Assembly (NCBI GenBank): GCA_003344405.1
Contig: NOWV01000043.1
Location: forward strand, 372,001-436,000
Source: Trichoplax sp. H2
Lineage: Eukaryota; Placozoa; Uniplacotomia; Trichoplacea
Direction of reading: 5' to 3'
DNA length: 64,000 nucleotides
Below are positions 54,800 to 64,000 of the stretch, one piece after another. The notes below the pieces were generated by a model that did not search any database, was not told where the DNA came from, and worked only from the letters and a program-made list of their open reading frames with translations. The position numbers and the translations under genes were made by a program. Numbering within the stretch: position 1 is the first letter of the stretch; every line of letters begins with the position of its first letter.

Positions 54800-54831
54800 G
54801 AAAATGTCAATACTTCTACATTATAATTTAA

Positions 54832-55593
54832 TCAAACAGGACTGAATGAACACTTACATGTGGTGCAACTTTTAGCACGGTCGCGTTGGCGTTTGTTTTT
54901 AAACCAGTTACTAACTTGTACTTTAGTTAATGAGGCTGCTTCAGCAATGATAGCTTTCTCTTCCGATGTTGGATACGGATTACGTTGATAGTATTCTACT
55001 AACATTTTCCTAGATGACTCTTTGAATGAATACGTAATCTTCTCACCATCTGAAATTGTCAATGGTAATGGATACTTTTTCCTAACACGATACTTGGTCA
55101 CAGCGTCCAATTCTTTTCCTCGCGATTGCTTCTCTTCCAGATAATGTGCTTCTTTCCATAATTCTTGCAATTTAGGATGAAATTCGGAAGAAAATGGGTA
55201 ATTTTCCAAAAGTTGATACAATTCTTCGAAATTGTGTTGATGGTAGGCAACTGTAGCTCGCGCTAACAAGATATTTTGATTGACTTTCAATTCATCATTG
55301 GGTGGCAATGACCAAAGGAATGTGGCTAAGCGATCTATATGGTTGCTTTGCAATAAAATATTGCAAACTGAGGCAAATTGATCAGTTGAAAAATTTCCTA
55401 TAGGTAAGGAAGAATAACCGTTAGCCAAAGATGAAAGTGATGGATGATATTGTTGATATTGTGATTGCGGTTGTTGTTTTGGATAAGGTTGCTTTGATGG
55501 CTGAAAACCACTTAAGTAATTATAATTTAAAATTAAATTACTATTGGAATGTCGATGTTCTGGATAGCAATACATATAAGGAAGGTAGGCCAT
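54832..55593 (-). CDS. Divergent SIX-class homeobox transcription factor (Six1/2- or Six4/5-side)
   Basis: A nuclear DNA-binding protein of 253 residues. The N-terminal 60 residues are Gln/Tyr/Ser-rich. The SIX domain (about 67-180) has [40 protein letters not shown] and [13 protein letters not shown]. The homeodomain (about 181-240) has [20 protein letters not shown] and recognition helix [18 protein letters not shown] places it with Six1/2 and Six4/5 rather than Six3/6. It is unusual: the normal IWDGE motif is ISDGE, and the subfamily-diagnostic patch is [10 protein letters not shown] rather than ETSYCFKEKS (Six1/2) or ETVYCFKEKS (Six4/5). The tail is very short and cysteine-rich ([13 protein letters not shown]). 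A GTAAGT donor inside the tail (ACAT|GTAAGT) could allow a longer spliced form, while an AATAAA just downstream supports this stop. It is co-oriented with Six3/6. Confidence 0.93.
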   Translation of the reverse strand: MAYLPYMYCYPEHRHSNSNLILNYNYLSGFQPSKQPYPKQQPQSQYQQYHPSLSSLANGYSSLPIGNFSTDQFASVCNILLQSNHIDRLATFLWSLPPNDELKVNQNILLARATVAYHQHNFEELYQLLENYPFSSEFHPKLQELWKEAHYLEEKQSRGKELDAVTKYRVRKKYPLPLTISDGEKITYSFKESSRKMLVEYYQRNPYPTSEEKAIIAEAASLTKVQVSNWFKNKRQRDRAKSCTTCKCSFSPV

Positions 55594-57011
55594 TTCTTCT
55601 TGATTTTAACAATACTCACAGTTATGCTGATAGTTTTATCAGGAATACTTGGATTCTAATAGCACGTTATGGATTGCAACGTGATTGATGCTGTAATTAG
55701 AAAGCTTTAAATTCAGTCTTGATCGTGTAGTTATGTAATATATTTGGAAGTAAAGTTGATATTACTCTTATTATTCAGAAAATCTTAATATGAGAAGGTA
55801 GCAAGATACCATGAGTTAAAAATAATGATGTTGTGTCCGGTATCGAAATCAATTTATAACTACGTTGTGAATTAAAAAGAGGAGGGGAAACCAGAGTAAA
55901 AGGAAGAGGTGGAGAATAGAAATGTTGATGATGATTTAGCAGACTTTGAGCCTGCATGGTAGAGAGGAGGAGTAAATAATATTAACAAATGGAGAGAATT
56001 GATGGCGCCGAAGTGCAATATATTATGTCAATAATAAGAATGAAGAACAGTAATGAAGAAGAATATCACCTATTCAACTGAAAAGATGAAAAATAGTTGC
56101 ATGTAGGGAGATCCCAGCATATTGTTTAATGACTCATATCACTACAAAATAGAAATCAACAAAGCATATTATCAGGATTCAATCTATTGTATCTGACAAC
56201 TTGACGGCTACATCTAAGTATGAATCATTCATTCGTCAGAATTGATAATAATTATATAGCACGATGAATATATGAGTATATTGTTATTCTCTATAGGCTT
56301 ATCTTGTCTACTGCTATCTTCAGGTATTTTCTTTTGTTGTTATTTATATTTTTTTATCCAATAAAATCGATCATCATTAAAAGTTACAACTATTCAAGAG
56401 TTTCTCCATAAGATCTCCATAACGATAGATTAGAAATTTAATTTTGCTGATCAATTTTCCTAGCAGATTGATAGCTAACTTTATTTATATTTTATAATCT
56501 AGATATAGAAGTTGTAGGAAGTATTTTTCAACATTTACTAGCTCTCTATATAGGCAAAATGAATACGTGTGACAATCTAATAATCAATAATGTCAATATT
56601 ATCTCATCTATAGTTAAAATTGGACGAAGTAGTGTCGCCGCCGATATGATCAACAGTCTTCCTTCGCTTCCCAAACACCCACTCACCTTCCATCACTTTT
56701 GTAACGTCATCGTCGTATCCGACTAAAAAGTTTATTTTATGGATTATTACCGCTCTATGTTTATTATAGCCTACTTTTATCGAATCATGAATCAGGCACA
56801 ATAAGTAGAGTATGCATTGGCCTTATCTCATTGGTGAGAAGTGGAAATATTTTGCAGTTTGGACATCAATGAATTATGAAAGTAATGACATTGCCAACTT
56901 TCAGTACCCGTTTTCTACATATTATTATGGTCAAGACTTAGATCTAGTATTTTTTAAATTTTTAATTACTATTCATAATGAATATGCGCATATACAATAT
57001 AATATTAAATA

Positions 57012-57053
57012 GACTGATTGATTAATTGATTGATTGATTAATTGATTGATTGA
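57012..57053. repeat. (GATT)n tetranucleotide microsatellite
   Basis: About ten GATT units, two of them replaced by AATT. Confidence 0.85.
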
Positions 57054-59160
57054 TGTTTTATTTTTTTCTTAAATTTAATCCGTTGGTCGGTATTCGAAAG
57101 GAAAGAAAACAACTACAGATATACATGTTATCTTATTTCATTTATTTGAATTCTCCTCTAACTTATTATTTTAAAATTGATACTATATAGAGTCAGCTGT
57201 TGATAGCAATTAATTTAAATGACGTGAATAAGTCGACTAGATATATCAACTAAATCGACTAGAAATTAAAAAATGAATAGATAATCTATAAATCTTAATG
57301 TAACTAAATACTATCTATCGCTGTTCTGCTTTATAGAAATAAGGTCATTCTAACTATTGATTCAATAGACGATGCATAATCCTATTTCTGTGTATTCTCA
57401 TTGAAACCAGATTATAAATTCTCAAAATGAGAACTATTATTTAACAACAAAGTATTATTTGATGACATTCAACATGCTATGACATGATTATCAAAAGATG
57501 TAAACAATTATCTAATACCAAATTCTACTCCATTCTAGTATTATCCTGATTTGATCTTTATTGCTTATCAAGCATTAAGTCAATATTTTATTTATACAAG
57601 GAAGTAGTTCAATTTTGAATATCCTACATCTTGTATCGTCACATGTCCATCATATTCTCATCAAATGAAATAGATATTTCTCCTATGTTGAATTAATCGA
57701 ATTTAGATCATGCTTAAAAATATCAGGCAGGATATCGTGAATTATTTAGTAAACATGACATCTAAAGCCGATAGCCTTTATCGATAGTAAAGTCTTTAAA
57801 AGCTATAAACGAATCAATTACTTCGGATCGAATTCGCCTAACATTATTGCTAGCCTTTGTTCTTTATATTTTTGACAATCTCATTTATTGCAATATGAGA
57901 ATATCGTATGCAGGCCAGTATTTTCTGAAACTAGCAGATCCATGACAGCGCTTGAAATCCAGTTCTAAAAGAAATGTTTAGCGGTAGCCGTAACGAATAT
58001 ACGCGAATTTACTGTTGATATGAATATTACGAGTATAATAATATCGAAAATCTTATATTTGGCATCTAGCTTACAATGTAATTTATCATAATTTGATTGC
58101 TGTCAACTATTAATCAGTAGGCTAGCTTAATAGCATTAATTGCATATCGTTTCATAATTCAAGGTTTCATAGCTACCTTTTCTCCATTATTGATCGGTAT
58201 AGCAACCTTTTTGATCAAATAATAAGCAAAGTATTCAAGACCTTTGAGGAGAGGACAAATTAGTTCCCTAAATTTTTCAATCTAAAAATTTCTTTTATGA
58301 ACTCAATTTACAATAAAAACAGTTAAAATCATCCAGTTTAATTTTAATGTAGTTTCTAACGAAGAAATCGAAGCGATTTAATACCATAACTGTTGAATAA
58401 TAAAATTACTGGGAATATATCGTATTTCATCAAGCTTGGCTTCGAGATGAAGATCATTGAGCAATGGTATGGTTAAAGCTATACAACTCGAACTAAAAGT
58501 AGAAATGATTTGTCAAAACCATCATACGCATATCTAAGCCTATATAGGTTGATTTAGAAACTTTGCCTAGCTTGGAATTAAAGTTGCAAATGCTTAATAG
58601 TCATAACGTTGTCGTTGTTTAATGACCATAATTAAAAAGCAGGCACAGTATTATTCATATCTTTTTACAATAACATAAGGATATCCTTGCTTTCTAGATA
58701 CTGTTGCGGCTAATACTGACGATAAGACAATCAACCAGTAAGATCTTTAAATTCCAGTAATAATATAATATGAGACTGCTACAACTTAAAGCTTGATTGC
58801 ATGATTGCATTGTTACGTTAACAATTCATTTTGCTGCCTCAAAAGAACTTTGATTATCCAGCAGGTCAATTAACCGTAAGTAGTTAATTATTATCTAGAA
58901 TAGAATAATTGCTGTTTCATTCACTGATTTGAACTGTAACTGGAAGAGCTTAATTAATAGAAGTACAATGTAGAATTAACCCTATAAACTAACAAAAGTA
59001 TCAATGTGCAGTAGTCTAATTCATGAGTTGACTAAACAATCCTCATAAAAATTATCTATAGAAAATGTTTCATTTTTAAAATCTATATTCGTTAATAGAG
59101 TATTTCTTGGCAGCGTTATGATTTACAATTATGAATTAACGATATATCATCATACGCGCT

Positions 59161-59238
59161 TTTTAGGACCAGTTAAAAGAAACTTGGTGCATTGTCAATT
59201 TCTTCACAGCTACCCTATCCAGGTTTATGGTCCTAAAA
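59161..59238. repeat. Perfect 11-bp inverted repeat, 56-bp spacer
   Basis: TTTTAGGACCA at 59161-59171 and its exact complement TGGTCCTAAAA at 59228-59238. It resembles a tiny terminal-inverted-repeat element or a long-loop hairpin; no target-site duplication is obvious. Confidence 0.55.
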
Positions 59239-62200
59239 TGACTTTCATATAATATGTTTGCCTAAATTTAATCCAGATGAAAAGTCGAGAATAACGATAT
59301 AATTTGCGGATCCAAATATCTTAGTTTTATAAATGGGAGAAAATTTTGTGATATGTATGAAATTTTTCTCTCCTAGGAAAATTTATTACAGTTCTTATAA
59401 TATTTTGCATTTATTACTAGTATTTAGCATAATGAAAAAATGAATTTTTCCATCAAAATGGCAACAAGGAGAATATAAACGTGATTCTTATACATATGCA
59501 TTGGTACGAACGATACTAATAAATCTATTGATCATTGGGTACTGTTATAAATATTTTGGATCCATATTGAGATTAAAATTGATCCAATCTGCAATCCATA
59601 TTTCTTGTTTTGAGGATTTTAAGTAGCGGATTTGAAATTTTAAAAGGTAAATAGAGTAGTGTAAAGGGCCATAACGATGCAGTATCATTTGGGAATTAAT
59701 TGTAATTTAAGTTGAAAGATGATCAACATCGAAATTATATTTATAGTCTTAGTAAAATAAGGAGACTTAGAATGTGCTAAATATTGATTAACTGTAGATT
59801 GCTTTGGTTAGGAGAATTATCACGGACTATTGTTATAAGTAGGTTATCTGAATAAGAAATACATCTAAAAGTATGCATGCTATTTAACTTTGAAGTTTAT
59901 GGTTAGTATTAGGTTGTTGCTTATATCGATCAAGTGAATATCATACATGTTCTATCTGTGAACTAGAACTGAGATACCGGTTATGATTATGGTGAATATC
60001 TGCCAATTTTGCTAACCATTGACTTTTCTCTATATTGACGAAGCAGATACCGGTAGTAATCGGAAATTGCGAAGCTGGCTTATATTTCATCAAATATCGT
60101 CAGATTGGCAGTAAGCTAAAACTGTAGTCCACAATCTTCCTAGAAGATACTTGACTTTAATTAATAAAATTTCTACAATATTTTAGTTGTGATTTGCCAA
60201 CATATCTATTATCCAAATATCAATTAAAAAGGGTAAAATTAGATAAAGTTGATAGCTGATATTCTACTGTCTTACGGTTCCTTTCAAATTTCAAGTAGTA
60301 GTTTTCCGGACTACTAAGACGGCTCAAAATTTTAATTTCGGGAATAGTTGCCGAATTAAAATCCCCTTCCTGATACAACAACAGCACAATTATTACTTAT
60401 ATTCTCATCTTCTTTGATAGAAATTATTATGATCCTTTGAATCAAGATGAAGTCTATAATGATTCGGCTACAATTTATTTCCTGTTTTATAGGCAATTAT
60501 GAAGTAAATAATTATTTGTCATTAAAGTCAATCATATTTGTGCGTGATGCTTACAACTAGTACCGTAAAATTATCAGTTCATCACGCAACTATAATCGGT
60601 ACACAAGGCTGGCAGATGGTGAACATACGATTCCTGAAATCTATAGTAATTTCATAATATGGAACCATTGTTAATACATTTATAATTAATGATCCGTAAG
60701 TCCTATTTCAGTTTAATGGATTATCATCTAAGACCTTTTAGCTGTAGCGCCATTTATTAAGGATGTAAGATCCTGGAGAATCAACTTTAGTGTCAATTGT
60801 CTAGAATAGCATGCTTTTTTATTTTGATTGCGTATTGGTTATAACTGCTTCCTATTAAATGTTACTACTGAATGGAACATTATTGAATATAATTTCTAGA
60901 TAGATGACTAAATATCTGTCTTATTTAGGCGATTACGGTAATAGACCTCGAACTCTGCCTTATACCTGCAGTATATTGTATGATGTAGGTTATAAACGAG
61001 AGTAGTTATAAACATTTTTACGAATTGATCAATACTTTTTATATTGTAAGGTCAACAGCTATGACCCTATAATGATAATAAACAATCTTTTACTGGTAAG
61101 TACGTTATTTATTTAACCTGGATTCCAGCTAGAAGGTCAATCTAACGATGACTAAAAAGTAGATGCAGCGATTTGAATAGAACTACTAATCGGAATATTA
61201 GCTAACGTCGGATAGTTTAAATGATTTGAATGTAATATTGATCAATTTAATGATATTTAGGGAGATTTAAAAAATATTACGTCGCTTGGCTGTTTGCCAT
61301 TGTAACAAATTTACATCTTTCATGAAACGCTGATTTTAATTTTGGTAGTCATTTAGCAGTATTAGAATAAATAATTTTGTCTCCATGGATTGCGGTCTTG
61401 TCCGATTTCATGACTAATATAAAACTCTGAAATTATTTTAGTCTTCAAATTTATAGTGTAGAATTGAAATATAGATTATATTGTTTTAGCCATAACGTAT
61501 GGCTTTATTAATACGATAAGACGGAGAAAAGCTGTAACGAATTTCATATGGGATAAATTGACAAATGAAGATCTATTATAGAAAGCTATAACTATTATAA
61601 ACAAGTGATAGAGGAGAAAAATTACCCTATTTACTGTTCCGGTAGGATACCTTCCATGTTGTTCTATTTAGTTCATATTCAAGGTAGGCTTATTTATTAG
61701 ATTTCTTTAAGCGAGATGATTTATTTATTATTATTGCGTTTGCAAGTTTGACATATTTAATTTGTATCGACTGCCACGATGCAGACAGAATTAGTTCAAG
61801 TTGATTTCTCCTAAATATTTTTATTTTGAACAAAATTAATTGATTACATATTTAAGAAATTGTAGCGTACGTCAATTGCTAATCTTCTTATTACATAAAA
61901 TTTAAACCATATCTTAAGATCCTACGGCTTTTATTGTGCGTTTAAATTATCTAAGGTTTATAATAAACTCATTCTATAAACTGTGGATTGAAAGGCCTTG
62001 CTTCACTATACTTCTAGATGCCATAACTTTTACGACACAATTGAGCCAGTAGGATACTATATTATAAATCGTAATTGCAGTTATTCTACGATTCTATATA
62101 TGACATATATAATTAAGTATCATTTGGGAAATTGTATTAAATGAAATAATTAATAGATTAATAGATTGATTAACAGGTAAATAGATAATATACTAATTTG

Positions 62201-64000
62201 TAGGATATTCCCCACTCCTTTAAGGTAAAGATTGATTACTGGTGTTGGCGTCAAGATTGATTCAATACTGTCTCATCTTTAACTATTAGTGATTTATAGC
62301 ATAATAAAATCTATTTGTTTGCATTTAATAAAAGACCATTAAGATATTGTATATAATCCTTCTTTATGTTCAAAATTTTCTTTGATTATTACTGTGCAAT
62401 GGGTGATCAATTGATTTCAGAAAATTAATTTCAGCTGCGTTGTAATGATTTCAATGCAATAAAACATACAAAACGGATGAATTACAATCTTTATTACTAT
62501 GGATAAATATATACCTGATAGCATGATAATGATGAAAACTGTTATTGAAGTTAATTATAAAGGATTCTAATTTATCGCTATAACAAGTCTGATATAGCAG
62601 GAGTTTGCTATCGAATTTTATCTAATATTGGGCATCCTCTGGTTACTAAATCGACATATTAGCCTCTCATATTCATTTAATTGCATAGAGCAAAAATATT
62701 TAATGCTTAAATTAAGATGGAGCCATAAATATCGGGATGAAAATCCCTTACTTTGCTATCAAGTCTTATACCGATGCCATTTCTTATAGTACTACTCTCT
62801 GTAAGCCATCCAAATTCTTATGTAGCTATACAGGTTTATAAGAATTACCTATCTAGATTTACTTATTAATTGTAAATTGTAGACTATGAGGAGACAGCGC
62901 AGGGACAGGTGCCTACTAGTTGGCTTTATTTGCCATACTTATCATTCTACCCTACCTATCTAATGTATTTGTCGTCAATTTATTCAGATGTCTCTAATAT
63001 AATTTTCCGAATTGAATTACATTTTTTTATTCACGAAGCAAATTCATCTTATCAAAATTATGGACTAAAATATCCAATTTTTTATTAGGATGTTATTGAC
63101 GCTAATATTACAATTGATCAAGTTCAGTTACCGTTTTAGTTCTAAGAATTTGATAATATTGAGCTCGGCTTGATAGCATGAAAGCAGAGCATTCTTGATT
63201 GAATAGATATGAATGCGTATACTAATGAGCCAACGAAATGAATTACATATCTAGCTGATAATTTATTGATCAACATGTATTAAAATATGAAAGGAGAGCA
63301 AAACTAAGTACGCCATTAAATGGTAGAGACGTCCAAGATAGAAATTATATCCGTTTTGATACGCATCATTAATAATACTAATTGTCTAGTCATCATAGCA
63401 ATGAAAATATTAGAAAAGTGAGCAGTCAAATTCTGCTTTCCGCAAAACTAACCTTCGATTTTTAGCCCTAAGTTATGTCATTGACGACACGAAGGTTTAA
63501 ATGATGATCATTTCCGATATTATGTTGATCAGAGATGATAGGCAATAGACACGTTAGTCATCTACAGCTACAATATCGAATTATCTTGTTTTGATCTTGA
63601 CCAAAATTATCCTGATAAGAGAATGGTATTAATAGCTCAGACGATACGCAAAGCATTCTTAATATCAAATTACATACAACAATTAATTGATGTATTCCGT
63701 GTCTGGGTTGGAGCCAATGTCATGAATTATATATGGAATAGTACATGGATCATTTACTTATTTAATTAATAATATTTTTTCTTATAATGCCAGTCAATAT
63801 GAGAGTGAAATTCAGGCAGACGTCTATTTGATTGTTATTTATGTTTATAATTTTAGCTTGATAGCTAGGTATGTCTTCATTCCAACTCATATCTTAACAA
63901 AAATTAGTTAAGCTATAACAGGATATATGATGTTAACAGTTCGCTACCGAAATAAGTTATGTTATGAATTAACATCCTATTGTCCTACGTCTAGTTAAGA

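Larger units (their letters stand above)
35488..54831. other. 19-kb interval between the two SIX genes
   Basis: There is no confidently supported gene apart from the doubtful frame near 40.4-41.1 kb. The interval holds homopolymer tracts (35626-35639, 38014-38032, 39073-39103), a 51-bp triplication, the ~80-bp array and a small palindrome near 49279. Two minus-strand stretches (44755-44780 and 45235-45275) contain splice-like signals that could be downstream exons of the second SIX gene, but I could not complete a convincing frame. Confidence 0.5.
55594..64000. other. 8.4-kb region upstream of the second SIX gene; no supported gene
   Basis: AT-rich DNA with a GATT microsatellite and one inverted repeat. 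A 36-base minus-strand segment at 56722-56687 (encoding GYDDDVTKVME) lies between a TTTTTTAG acceptor and a GTGAGT donor. It could be a lone exon, but no partner was found. Other short open frames lack motifs. Confidence 0.55.

Overview
The window reads as nuclear DNA from an early-branching animal. It is strongly AT-rich, has spliceosomal introns, and carries animal-only families (a NR3-type nuclear receptor and SIX homeobox genes) beside eukaryotic housekeeping genes. A placozoan such as Trichoplax adhaerens is my best guess from the gene content and compact style. That is an inference; I could not run a search.

Region 1 (1-11.8 kb) is relatively gene-dense. It holds the 5' part of an oestrogen-receptor/ERR-like nuclear receptor (minus strand, cut by the window start), a three-exon mitochondrial initiation factor 3 gene (minus), and an intronless TRAP-beta/SSR2 gene (plus) divergent from it. 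The non-coding DNA here is full of palindromic GTACAGTAC/GTACTGTAC arrays.

Region 2 (11.8-16.5 kb) holds an unrecognised plus-strand gene. I assembled it from eight phase-consistent exons into about 475 residues: a basic N-terminal part, an acidic low-complexity C-terminal part, and a PP1-docking-like K-V-T-F motif.

Region 3 (16.5-64 kb) is a gene desert built around two minus-strand SIX homeobox genes about 19 kb apart. The first is a clear Six3/6 gene, whose exon 1 ends at a perfect splice donor just after the homeodomain and whose probable second exon lies 4.9 kb downstream. The second is a divergent SIX-class gene nearer Six1/2 or Six4/5. This pairing looks like a relic of the ancestral SIX cluster. 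The desert contains an ~80-bp nine-copy array with splice-site-like units, a 51-bp triplication, an ~200-bp degenerate tandem array, microsatellites, hairpins and homopolymer tracts. I see no transposase, CRISPR array, rRNA or convincing tRNA.

The genes do not form a pathway. SSR2 serves the ER translocon, MTIF3 mitochondrial translation, and NR3 and the SIX genes transcriptional regulation.
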